From NCBI RefSeq assembly GCF_021044625.1, contig NZ_CP087999.1, positions 5,043,001-5,107,000 of the forward strand: a stretch of DNA of 64,000 nt. The letters are read 5' to 3'. The translations under genes were made by a program, and so were the position numbers. Shown here one piece after another: positions 54,156 through 62,255 of this stretch (within the stretch, counting starts at the first letter, position 1; the number at the start of each line of letters is the position of its first letter). The notes beneath the pieces were generated by a model that was given only the letters and a program-made list of their open reading frames with translations, was not told the DNA's origin and did no database searches. This DNA is from Geomonas sp. RF6. Its GTDB lineage: Bacteria; Desulfobacterota; Desulfuromonadia; Geobacterales; Geobacteraceae.

Positions 54156-54398
54156 ATGAGACGTTATCTTCTGCTGGTTGGCCTGCTCCTCATGGCACTG
54201 ACCTCTGCATGCAGCTCAAAGGGAGGGAGTGCTGCAGGCGGAGCATTGGGAGGAGCGGCAGTAGGCGCGGGTGCCTATGAGTACGTCCACCACCGCAACA
54301 TGCAGCAGGTGGAAGACGATTACAAGGCGGGAAAGATTACGAAAGAGGAGTATGAGATAAGAAAGGACCAAATCAAGAAGGATTCCCTCCTTCAGTGA
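54156..54398 (+). CDS. Small lipoprotein with glycine-zipper and SHOCT-like segment
   Basis: 80 aa. Signal peptide with lipobox LTSAC (Cys about 19), a Gly/Ala-rich segment (GGSAAGGALGGAAVGAGAY) like a glycine zipper, and a C-terminal stretch DYKAGKITKEEYEIRKDQI typical of SHOCT (short C-terminal) domains. Probably an envelope lipoprotein; specific role unknown. It is a single gene between its own promoter and a strong terminator. Confidence 0.82.
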   Translation: MRRYLLLVGLLLMALTSACSSKGGSAAGGALGGAAVGAGAYEYVHHRNMQQVEDDYKAGKITKEEYEIRKDQIKKDSLLQ

Positions 54399-54441
54399 AG
54401 GCGAGCTCCACTAAAAGATATTCCGCAGCTTCAAGCGCAGT

Positions 54442-54475
54442 CACAAAAGCCGCTCCACCGAGAGCGGCTTTTGTG
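54442..54475 (+). terminator. Terminator of the small lipoprotein gene
   Basis: 14-bp perfect stem: arms 54442-54455 (CACAAAAGCCGCTC) and 54462-54475, loop CACCGA, with T-rich 3' arm. Confidence 0.88.
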
Positions 54476-54704
54476 CTTTCCGGTTCTGCGTTCAAATTAA
54501 TTAATACGGCCCACCCCACTCGCACTACCTCATATGAAGCAGAAACTTGAGGTTTTGCGGCAAGGCGGAAGGAAATTCGTTGCCGCGTAACGACACCAAC
54601 TGCCCGTAAAACTGCTATTTTCCGCAGCAGATAAAGTTGGCATTCGAGATGCACTGTCCCGTAGAGCAGCAGCAATCAACCCACAATTTTGAGAGGAGTC
54701 ACAC

Positions 54705-54971
54705 ATGAAGAAAGTTTTGTCCAGCATCGTTGCAGCCCTGGTAGCCGTTTCTTTCGCTGGCGTCGTGTTCGCACAGGACGCGACTGCTCCTGCAGGTGGA
54801 ACTTCCGATACTTCCGCTCCGGCTGCTGAGACCCAGAAGGCTGAGAAGAAGGCCACCAAGAAACACAAAAAACATAAAAAAGCCAAGAAGGCGAAGAAGT
54901 CCGAGAAGAAGGAAGAAAGCGGCGCTGCCGGTGGCACTTCTACTCCGGCTGAAGCACCGGCTTCCAAGTAA
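54705..54971 (+). CDS. Small exported Lys/Ala-rich protein
   Basis: 88 aa. Signal peptide (MKKVLSSIVAALVAVSFAGV, cleavage likely after FAQ or VFA), then a low-complexity mature part: acidic/Ser/Thr/Ala ends around a block rich in Lys and His (KKHKKHKKAKKAKK). GAGAGGAG precedes the ATG and a strong terminator follows. It is similar in style to the small basic exported proteins common in Geobacterales. A role in envelope charge, polyanion or metal binding is conceivable but unproven. Confidence 0.8.
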   Translation: MKKVLSSIVAALVAVSFAGVVFAQDATAPAGGTSDTSAPAAETQKAEKKATKKHKKHKKAKKAKKSEKKEESGAAGGTSTPAEAPASK

Positions 54972-55000
54972 TTTCGACCTTCTCCAGAAACAGGCCGAGC

Positions 55001-55030
55001 AAAAAGCCGCATCAATCGATGCGGCTTTTT
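55001..55030 (+). terminator. Terminator after the Lys-rich protein gene
   Basis: 12-bp perfect stem AAAAAGCCGCAT / ATGCGGCTTTTT with a 6-nt loop. Confidence 0.9.
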
Positions 55031-55052
55031 CTTTGCGCCTACGTCTTGTTCT

Positions 55053-55077
55053 CGTTCCCAAGGTCACCTTGGGAACG
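55053..55077. repeat. Dispersed-type palindrome, first of a pair
   Basis: CGTTCCCAAGGT-C-ACCTTGGGAACG, 12-bp perfect arms. Together with the next palindrome it matches the style of the CGTTCCCA...TGGGAACG intergenic repeats known from many Proteobacteria. Confidence 0.75.
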
Positions 55078-55085
55078 CACTTGCC

Positions 55086-55105
55086 TGCAAAGCTCCAGCT
55101 TTGCA
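55086..55105. repeat. Dispersed-type palindrome, second of a pair
   Basis: TGCAAAGCT-CC-AGCTTTGCA, 9-bp perfect arms, 8 nt after the first palindrome. The remaining bases up to the aminotransferase gene hold nothing recognised except its ribosome binding site. Confidence 0.75.
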
Positions 55106-55233
55106 TCCGCATCAGCAAATAGCCCCTCCCCCAGATAATTCAGCATACTAAATCTGCCTTTCGTTGCGTCACCCTTCCCCCCAATCTAAGATTTAGTAAG
55201 GAAGGCACTCCTCATCAATGAAGGGACCTATCA

Positions 55234-56457
55234 ATGAATAAAAGAGCCATCTCGCTGCGCGCGGAACATGCGCTGAAAACGGTCACGCCCCTTCTGCAAT
55301 TCTTCTCCGAGTCGCGCTGGGCAAAGCGGTTTGGAACCCCCGGCATCTGTGACTTCACCATCGGCAACCCGCACGAGATGCCGATGCCGGCCTTTGTCGA
55401 CGCGCTGAAACACTCAGTGGAGCCGCAGGACCGATACTGGTATGCATACAAGATGAATGAGGAAAATCCGAGGAGGGTCGTAGCGGCATCGCTGAAAAAG
55501 TGGCGGGGGATGGAGTTCGAGGTGGAGGACATCTTTCTTACCAACGGCGCCACCGGGGCCCTCGCCGTCGTCTTGCACACCATCGCCGACGCCGGGAACG
55601 AAGTTATATACACGACGCCGTCCTGGTTTCTCTACGACTCCATCATCATAAACACCGGCGCGGTACCGGTACCGGTGAAGGCTCTTCCGGACTCCTTCGA
55701 CCTCGACCTGGACGCCATCGAGGAAGCGATCACCGAAAAGACCTCCGCAGTCATCGTAAACTCACCGCACAACCCGACCGGCAGGGTCTACTCCGAGAGG
55801 ACACTCCGCGCACTCTCCGCAATCCTCTCCAGGGCGAGCGCCCGATACGGGCACAGCGTGTACCTCATCTCGGACGAGGCGTACGCCCGCATCATCTTCG
55901 ACGGCATGGACTTTCCAAGTCCCGCTGCCTTCTATGATCGCACCATCGTCGTGTACACCTACGGAAAAACGCTCCTGACGCCGGGGCAGCGGATAGGGTA
56001 CCTCGCCCTCCACCCGGCGATGCCGGAGCGGGCTCAGCTCAGGAAGGCGATCTGGTCCCAGCAGATGTTAAACAGCTGGGCCTTCCCCAATGCCCTCATG
56101 CAGCACGCCCTCGGTGAACTCGACAACATCGCCATCGACGTGGAGGGTCTGCAGCGCAAGCGCGACCTGGTGGTGCGGGAGCTTTCCTCCATGGGGTACC
56201 GGATGAGGCCGCCGGAAGGAACTTTCTACTGCCTGATCCGCTCCCCCCTCGCCGATGACCGCGTCTTTGTCGACATGCTCGCCGAACACGACGTCTTCTG
56301 CATCCCCGGGAGCCTCCAGGGAGCGGAAGGTTATTTCCGCCTCTCCCTCACCGGAAGCGAAGAGATGATCGGAAAGGCCCTCCCCATCTTTCGGCAGGTG
56401 CTGCAAGAGGCGAGATCCTCCGCACGTGCGGCCGCGCCACATCTTCAGCCCGGGTAG
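55234..56457 (+). CDS. Class I/II PLP-dependent aminotransferase
   Basis: 407 aa, fold type I. It has the substrate-domain start CDFTIGNPHEMPMPAF, the cofactor region TNGATGALAVVLH, NSPHNPTGRVYSE, DEAYARIIF and the PLP-Lys in YTYGKTLLTPGQRIGYL. AAGGGA lies before the ATG. Substrate cannot be told from sequence alone; the aspartate/aromatic aminotransferase branch is nearest. Its 3' end overlaps the convergent SDR gene by 13 bp. Confidence 0.9.
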   Translation: MNKRAISLRAEHALKTVTPLLQFFSESRWAKRFGTPGICDFTIGNPHEMPMPAFVDALKHSVEPQDRYWYAYKMNEENPRRVVAASLKKWRGMEFEVEDIFLTNGATGALAVVLHTIADAGNEVIYTTPSWFLYDSIIINTGAVPVPVKALPDSFDLDLDAIEEAITEKTSAVIVNSPHNPTGRVYSERTLRALSAILSRASARYGHSVYLISDEAYARIIFDGMDFPSPAAFYDRTIVVYTYGKTLLTPGQRIGYLALHPAMPERAQLRKAIWSQQMLNSWAFPNALMQHALGELDNIAIDVEGLQRKRDLVVRELSSMGYRMRPPEGTFYCLIRSPLADDRVFVDMLAEHDVFCIPGSLQGAEGYFRLSLTGSEEMIGKALPIFRQVLQEARSSARAAAPHLQPG

Positions 56458-57194
56458 CGCCCGCCATTGACGTTTATGGTCTGTCCTGTGATATAGCCGT
56501 TGCACGCCAGCATGACAGCGACCGCGGCGATCTCTTCTGCCGTTCCGAGACGCCCCACCGGCACGCTTTCCGGTTTGAGGAGAGGCAATGCTGCGGCCAT
56601 CTCCGTGTCTATCGCCCCCGGCGCGATGGCGTTCGCGGTTATCCCCTCATTGGCAAGATACGCGGCGTAGTAGTGGGTGAGCCCTATGATCCCGGCCTTC
56701 GACGCGGCGTAATGCATCCCCACCACCCCGCCGACCTGTGCGGCCACTGAAGAGATGCTGATGATCCTCCCCCAGCGGGCCCCCCTCATGCCGGGAAGGG
56801 ACGCCTGCGTCACCAGGAACGCCCCTTTCAGATTCACCGCAAGGACCTCGTCCCAATCCCCTTCCGTGATCTCGTCCATGGTGCGCATCTGCGCTATGCC
56901 GGCGTTGTTGACGACGATGGAGATGGCACCCAGCTCCCGGTGGATACCCTCCACCGCGGCACTGACCTCTGCCGAGCGGGAGACGTCGCAGTGAAGTGCA
57001 ACGCCGCGCCGCCCCAGGCTCCTGATGGCATCCCTCACCTGGTACGCGGCCGCCTCGTTACTCCTGTAGACGATCGCCACATCGGCACCCGCTTCCGCGA
57101 GCGCGCAGGCTATGGCGCGCCCGATGCCGCGCCCCCCTCCGGTGACAAGCGCGGTCTTCCCGTTCAACGGCAGGGACTTCTTCTGCTCTGCCAT
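56445..57194 (-). CDS. Short-chain dehydrogenase/reductase, FabG-like
   Basis: 249 aa. NAD(P)-binding TGGGRGIGRAIA, CDVSRSAEV, NNAGIAQM, the catalytic Ser in ISISSVAA and Tyr-Lys in YAASKAG, and the C-terminal NVNGGRYPG. It resembles 3-oxoacyl-ACP reductases, but it is isolated from other fatty-acid genes, so substrate is unknown. It is convergent and overlapping with the aminotransferase gene, and 30 bp after the DUF456 gene on its own strand. Confidence 0.9.
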   Translation of the reverse strand: MAEQKKSLPLNGKTALVTGGGRGIGRAIACALAEAGADVAIVYRSNEAAAYQVRDAIRSLGRRGVALHCDVSRSAEVSAAVEGIHRELGAISIVVNNAGIAQMRTMDEITEGDWDEVLAVNLKGAFLVTQASLPGMRGARWGRIISISSVAAQVGGVVGMHYAASKAGIIGLTHYYAAYLANEGITANAIAPGAIDTEMAAALPLLKPESVPVGRLGTAEEIAAVAVMLACNGYITGQTINVNGGRYPG

Positions 57195-57224
57195 AACGAC
57201 CTCCTGTGCAATCGGTGAGTCCCG

Positions 57225-57713
57225 TCAGAACAACCTGACGACGACGAAAAGACCGACCATGGCGATTCCGATGGCGAGCTTCCCGGCGACCCCGAGCGCC
57301 ATCCCCACCACCGTCCCGATTCCAGCCCTCGTGGCGTGGTGCAGGGTCCGCTGCTGCGACAATTCCCCGAGGACCGCGCCCAGAAAGGGGCCGAGGATGA
57401 TGCCGGGGATACCGAGGAAGATTCCGATGGCCCCACCGATGGCGGCTCCGGTCATCGCCTTTCGGGAGCCGCCGAACTTTTTCGCCCCGAAGATGGAGCT
57501 GAAGAACTCCACGAGGTAGGTCAGGGCCGCCATGACGGCGAGGGCCGAGAGGGTCCAGACGCCGACGTAGCGGAAGTCTTCAGCCCAGGCGGCGCAAAAA
57601 AGGCCGGCAAAGAGGAGCGGCGCACCGGGCAAAACCGGCAGAAGGAGCCCGGCGAGCCCGAGCACGGTGAGGACGATTCCGATGCTCCACAGGATGATTG
57701 ATTGATCTGACAT
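57225..57713 (-). CDS. DUF456-family membrane protein
   Basis: 162 aa, mostly hydrophobic with about four to five helices. The family pattern is clear: LAGLLLPVLPGAPLLFAGLF near the N-terminus and IGIFLGIPGIILGPFLGAV in the middle. I chose the ATG at 57713 (GGAG about 6 nt upstream) over a start eight codons earlier. Function of DUF456 proteins is unknown. It precedes the SDR gene on the same strand. Confidence 0.85.
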   Translation of the reverse strand: MSDQSIILWSIGIVLTVLGLAGLLLPVLPGAPLLFAGLFCAAWAEDFRYVGVWTLSALAVMAALTYLVEFFSSIFGAKKFGGSRKAMTGAAIGGAIGIFLGIPGIILGPFLGAVLGELSQQRTLHHATRAGIGTVVGMALGVAGKLAIGIAMVGLFVVVRLF

Positions 57714-57754
57714 AGTAAGCTCCGCACCGAAAGTCATCTCGCATCATCGGAGAG

Positions 57755-57868
57755 GCTCCCCCTCCCTTGACGGGAGGGGGACAGGGGGTGGGTGAAGCTG
57801 CCATCTGCTGGAGTGGTCGCGCCTTCCCCCCCACCCTAACCCTCCCCCGCAAGGGGGGTGGGGACTGT
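57755..57868 (-). repeat. GC-rich palindromic repeat element (type B, inverted)
   Basis: Reverse complement aligns with 39233-39344: both end hairpins (CCCCCTCCC-type and CCCCGCAAGGGG-type), the AGGGTGGGGGGGAAGG block and the CTTCACC...CCCCCTGTCC block are shared, with a divergent centre. Confidence 0.8.
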
Positions 57869-57895
57869 CCGGCGGATGCCGGAAATACGCTAACC

Positions 57896-59185
57896 CTATT
57901 TTTCGGGGTGCCAGTCCTGCATATGTCTTCCATGCGTCTTCAGGTAGGCGCCGTCGTTAAAGAAGGCGTCGTAGAAGTCCAGGTCGAGGTGGTGCGCCTG
58001 CAGGTACATGAGGACAAAAATGGAGGGGACCGTGGCCGGGAACTTGCCGAAGGTCTCGTAGAGATACTGGGCCTGGTGCGCGACGCAGGCGCGGAATCGT
58101 TCCTCATGCACCTGGGCGGCGGAGCGCACCCTGCGGCTGTCTTTCCAGGGGCCGGGTGTCTCCGGATTGAACGGCCCGCCCGCTCCGAACTTTCGCTCGC
58201 AAAGCGCCTCTACCGCTACCCGCATGTCACCGTGATGCGGCGGGCAGTACCCCTCCATCACCCCCTCAAGACCGGTGGGATTGGCGTAGGGCCAGCGCTC
58301 GTCGGTGTCGAAGCGGAAGCCGAGCCCCTTCACGGAGGGGTCGCCGCTGGCGCCGAGCATGGCGAAGGGATCGATCCCGTTGAACATCCATCCACCGAGC
58401 CCCATCGCCTGCAGCATGAGAACCCCCGCGTAGCAGCTCGTCCCGAGCTCGACGCTCAGTTCTGCCATCGACCACTGCTCCACGAAGGTGAGGGGCCAGA
58501 CGTTTTGCACGTCGACGATATCGCTGTACCTCTCGATCCCGGGGATCGGCCTCCCGTTGATGTCGTCGTGGAGCACGAGGCCGTTTTGCAGCATGTAGCA
58601 GAGGTTGAGAAGAACATGCTGCGAAAGGTCCCCCACCGGTATCACCACCAGCGTCGAGGGCTTGTTGAAGACCCACGTATTGTGCGGCTCCGTGAACGGC
58701 ACCTCCGACGGAAAGAGAAGCCTGCCGTCCTGGATCTTGCGGATTCGCCCACGTACGTTGGCGACGAACGCCTCGAGGCTCAGTTCCCCCTCCGCCCCCC
58801 TCTCAGCAAAGGCAGGGGCGTCACGCATCTCGAGGGTATAGACACCGTCATCGTCGGTGAAGAAGGTCTGGCTGGTGTGAAACCCCGCGGCTGACGGAAA
58901 GGTACGCCCTCCTGCCGCACCTGCGTAGTTGGAGAGGTGCGGGGCATAGCGGGCGGCGCGATAGATCATGTGATGCCAGCTCGTGTTGCCGCCGCAGGCC
59001 GATACCACCAGCATCTTTTCCAGCTCCGAAAGAGCGTGCGGCAGCTGCCGCGACTTGAACGCCAGCACCCCGTCCGGTATTTCCGCTCCCATGAAGAAGC
59101 GCCTGGAACGCCGCCCCAGCAAAGCCTCCACCACCCCGAAAGAGAGCATCTCCCGGAAGCCTCGATCAGCCCCACCCTTTTCCAT
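57896..59185 (-). CDS. Uncharacterised 429-aa protein, possibly nitroreductase-related
   Basis: The N-terminus EALLGRRSRRFFMGAEIPDG recalls the FMN-binding RRSxRxF segment of nitroreductases and SagB-type dehydrogenases. KMLVVSACGGNTSW follows where the next nitroreductase block would lie, and QAMGLGGWMFNGIDPFAMLG resembles the later ALGLGG-type segment. The length is about twice that of a simple nitroreductase, as in SagB/two-domain forms. No signal peptide or membrane helices seen. It stands alone, divergent from pepA. The assignment is tentative. Confidence 0.55.
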   Translation of the reverse strand: MEKGGADRGFREMLSFGVVEALLGRRSRRFFMGAEIPDGVLAFKSRQLPHALSELEKMLVVSACGGNTSWHHMIYRAARYAPHLSNYAGAAGGRTFPSAAGFHTSQTFFTDDDGVYTLEMRDAPAFAERGAEGELSLEAFVANVRGRIRKIQDGRLLFPSEVPFTEPHNTWVFNKPSTLVVIPVGDLSQHVLLNLCYMLQNGLVLHDDINGRPIPGIERYSDIVDVQNVWPLTFVEQWSMAELSVELGTSCYAGVLMLQAMGLGGWMFNGIDPFAMLGASGDPSVKGLGFRFDTDERWPYANPTGLEGVMEGYCPPHHGDMRVAVEALCERKFGAGGPFNPETPGPWKDSRRVRSAAQVHEERFRACVAHQAQYLYETFGKFPATVPSIFVLMYLQAHHLDLDFYDAFFNDGAYLKTHGRHMQDWHPEK

Positions 59186-59358
59186 ACGGTCCTCCTCCCC
59201 TGCAGCTCCGCGTCCCCTTTCAGCGGAAAGGGCGCGTCGTCCGGCTTCTGCAAGGATATCAGCAATGAAAGGGGGGAGAAAGTCACCGAAAATGAGTTAC
59301 ATTCTACGTAGCGATCACCATTGCACCTGAACCGACTACTACAAAACACGAGGTCCCA

Positions 59359-60837
59359 ATGAAGATAGAAACCTCCTCCGCTTCTCCGCTCGAACATGGA
59401 ACACCGGCGCTGGTGATAGGGTACTTCCAGGACGCCAAAGGGGAACTCTTTTCCCAATGCGACGCCGCCCTCGACGGACTGCTCGAAAGGCTCGCGGCGA
59501 CAAAGGAACTGAACGGCAAGCACAACTCCACGCGGCTGATCCACACCATGGGGCGCCTCCCTGCCGAGCGGCTCCTCCTTGTGGGGCTCGGAAAGCAGGG
59601 GGAGCTCACGGGCGAGCGCCTGCGCCAGGGGGCTGGCAACGCAATGCAGGCGTTGCGCGGCGTCCGCGTCGCCTCCTTCGCCTCCGCGCTGCACCTCTCC
59701 GGCACCAGCGACAGTGCTGTGGAGGCGGTCTGCACCGGGGCTCTGCTGGGAAGCTACACCTTCGACGCCTACAAGACAAAGGAGAAAGAGGAGCGCTTTT
59801 CCTTCGACACGATGACCATCCTTTTTGCCGAGGGGGGCAACGAAGGCGCACACGCCGCCGTTCAGCGGGCGGAGGCGATCTGCAACGCGGTGCAGCTCAC
59901 CCGCAACCTGGTCTCACATCCGGGAAACGTGGTCACTCCCGCCTACCTCAGTGCAACGGCGCGGGAGCTCTCGGAGCGCTACGGCCTCGGGTGCCGCGTG
60001 CTGGAGATGGACGAGCTGAAGGAACTGCGCCTGAACGCACTGATAGCGGTGGGAAAGGGCTCCGTCGAGCTGCCGCGCCTCGTCACCCTCGAATATCGGG
60101 GGGGAGAGGAGAAAGATCCTCCGGTCGTGCTGGTTGGTAAAGGGGTCACCTTCGACTCCGGCGGGATCTCCATAAAACCGGGGCAGGGAATGGAGGCGAT
60201 GAAGATGGACATGGCGGGAGCGGCGGCCGTACTCGGCACTCTGCAGGCGGTCGCGGAGATGAAGCTCGCCGTGAACGTGGTGGGGATCATTCCGACAGCG
60301 GAGAATATGCCGGACAGCAACGCCTTCAAGCCGGGCGATGTCCTTACCGCCATGTCGGGGACTACCATAGAGATCACCAACACCGACGCAGAGGGGAGGC
60401 TCATCCTCTGCGATGCGCTGCACTACGCCCTTACCAACTACAAGCCGTCGCTCATGATCGACCTCGCCACCCTGACCGGCGCCTGCGTCGTCGCGCTGGG
60501 GCACGAGGCGAGCGGGATCATGGGAAACAACGCGGAGCTTGTAGAGGCGCTGAAGGGTGCGGGGGAGCGGTGCGGCGAGCGGATCTGGGAGCTCCCCCTG
60601 TGGGATGAGTACGGGGAGGCGATGAAAAGCGAGATCGCCGACCTGAAAAACGCCGGCAGCCGCGACGGGGGCACCATCAACGCCGGGTGGTTCCTGAAGC
60701 AGTTCGTCGGCAGCACGCCGTGGGCGCACCTCGACATCGCCGGCACCGCCTGGACGGACAAGGCCCGCCCCTACACCCCGAAAGGAGCGACCGGAGTCGG
60801 GGTCAGGCTCCTCATCGAATACCTCTCCAGCAAGTAA
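59359..60837 (+). CDS. pepA: Leucyl aminopeptidase (M17 family)
   Basis: A 492-aa cytosolic aminopeptidase with two metal ions. The catalytic domain shows VGKGVTFDSGGISIKPGQGM, MKMDMAGAAAVLGTL, the M17 signature NTDAEGRLILCDAL and MIDLATLTGACVVALGHEAS. The N-terminal alpha/beta domain is complete. GAGG lies upstream of the ATG. Some PepA proteins also bind DNA; nothing here shows that. Confidence 0.95.
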   Translation: MKIETSSASPLEHGTPALVIGYFQDAKGELFSQCDAALDGLLERLAATKELNGKHNSTRLIHTMGRLPAERLLLVGLGKQGELTGERLRQGAGNAMQALRGVRVASFASALHLSGTSDSAVEAVCTGALLGSYTFDAYKTKEKEERFSFDTMTILFAEGGNEGAHAAVQRAEAICNAVQLTRNLVSHPGNVVTPAYLSATARELSERYGLGCRVLEMDELKELRLNALIAVGKGSVELPRLVTLEYRGGEEKDPPVVLVGKGVTFDSGGISIKPGQGMEAMKMDMAGAAAVLGTLQAVAEMKLAVNVVGIIPTAENMPDSNAFKPGDVLTAMSGTTIEITNTDAEGRLILCDALHYALTNYKPSLMIDLATLTGACVVALGHEASGIMGNNAELVEALKGAGERCGERIWELPLWDEYGEAMKSEIADLKNAGSRDGGTINAGWFLKQFVGSTPWAHLDIAGTAWTDKARPYTPKGATGVGVRLLIEYLSSK

Positions 60838-61396
60838 GGTTCCGAGGGTGGAACAGGGAACGCTGGCCGCCGCCGGCTGCGTTCCTTGTGCCATACCTTC
60901 TGCCCCCATCTGCAAAAACCCGCCTTTTTCAGCCACTTGCAACGACTCGGGATTCTCCCCCCTCCGGACCTCCCGATGCCGTCCGCCCCTCAGGAAGGAC
61001 GCACGCAGCCGCCAAAGGACGGGCCCCTGCGCCATATCGCTGCCTGTTTCCGCCAAATCACCGGGCATTCCGTCTGCACTTCCCGTTCTTTCCGCTGTCA
61101 CGACGCAGGAAACGGAATATATTCATTTTTTTATATAGATTACCATTCATATAAATACCTATTTTTATTTCAATTTGTTTACATGGTCTAATCCTCCCGT
61201 CACCTCACCGTCTCCCCCCCATCATTTTCCCGTCATCAATGGCGTTCGCATTGCAGTCGCTGGCTATCCCTCTCCGGCTCCCGACCACCGGCGCCAACGG
61301 GAAATTCAGGAAAGGAGGATAGCAACCAGGCAGCTTCAAGGAAGGAAGACGTTGTATGTGCAGTCAATTTCATTCAATCAAAAGGAGAATCTCGTA
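60838..61396. other. Intergenic region between pepA and the cytochrome genes
   Basis: 559 bp without a credible gene. A stem-loop at 60857-60885 (GGAACGC...GCGTTCC) may end pepA transcription. A markedly AT-rich patch at about 61115-61195 (TTTTTTTATATAG, CATATAAATACC) is the likely promoter area of the cytochrome operon, and AAAGGAG follows just before the first cytochrome ATG. Confidence 0.5.
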
Positions 61397-62173
61397 ATGA
61401 ACAGGAAGCTTTTGGCAGCATTGAGCTTTGTCGCCCTCGCAGGGACCGCGGCCTTTGCCGGTACCGAAGCAGGGAGCGGCGTGCCCGGATCGATTCACGA
61501 CATGACCATCTACGGCGCCTACGGGAGCGGCGACCCGGAAGTCCAGCAGGGACGCGTCTGTGCATACTGCCACACCCCGCACCACGCCATAACGGAAGGG
61601 AATGACTACCTCCCCCTCTGGTCCCACACGGTGACCACACAGACCTTTACCCCGTACGCATCCGCCACCATCGATGCCAACATCGATCCCACCACCATGA
61701 TGGAAGGCCCGAGCAAGCTGTGCATGAGCTGCCACGACGGCTCCGTGGCGGTGGACACCCACTACGCCTTCACCGGCGGAAAGAAGCTGCAGCAGGACGA
61801 CAACCTCTTCTCCACCCCGGCGGTGGGGGAAAAGGGGAATCTCTCCAACGACCATCCGATCGGCTTCATCTATGACGACGCCGACGGCGGTATCGCCAAG
61901 GGGCCTGAGACCGGCAACCCTAATCTTGAGGACCACGTCCAAGGGAAAGACGAGTGGATCCGCAACAAGAACGCCACCTATGCAGGAAGCGGCCTGAAGA
62001 TTGCCGATCGTCTCTGGGCCAGCGCGAGCCAGGGGGGAAAACCGATCATGACCTGCGCGACCTGCCACGACGTCCACAACAAGAAAAACAAGGACAAGGC
62101 GGGCTCCACCAACTATCTCCTTCTTGCCACCAACGAAGGTTCCGCGCTCTGCCTCTCCTGCCACATCAAGTAG
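61397..62173 (+). CDS. Exported tetraheme c-type cytochrome
   Basis: 258 aa with a signal peptide (MNRKLLAALSFVALAGTAAF, cleavage after FAG). Four heme-binding motifs: CAYCH, CMSCH, CATCH and CLSCH. Extra histidines (TPHHAITEG, NDHPIGF, HDVHNKK) could be distal ligands. The spacing and the NDHPIGF segment are typical of Geobacter periplasmic or surface multiheme cytochromes. I chose the ATG at 61397 because AAAGGAG lies upstream and the signal peptide begins there; a longer frame has no signal. It lies 82 bp before another cytochrome gene. Confidence 0.9.
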   Translation: MNRKLLAALSFVALAGTAAFAGTEAGSGVPGSIHDMTIYGAYGSGDPEVQQGRVCAYCHTPHHAITEGNDYLPLWSHTVTTQTFTPYASATIDANIDPTTMMEGPSKLCMSCHDGSVAVDTHYAFTGGKKLQQDDNLFSTPAVGEKGNLSNDHPIGFIYDDADGGIAKGPETGNPNLEDHVQGKDEWIRNKNATYAGSGLKIADRLWASASQGGKPIMTCATCHDVHNKKNKDKAGSTNYLLLATNEGSALCLSCHIK

Positions 62174-62255
62174 TGAGCCGGAATGGGATCCGCGAGCCTG
62201 GCCGCTCGCGTCGTCCCGTGAAGCAGCGAAAAAAATACTTCCAAAGGAGAGATAC

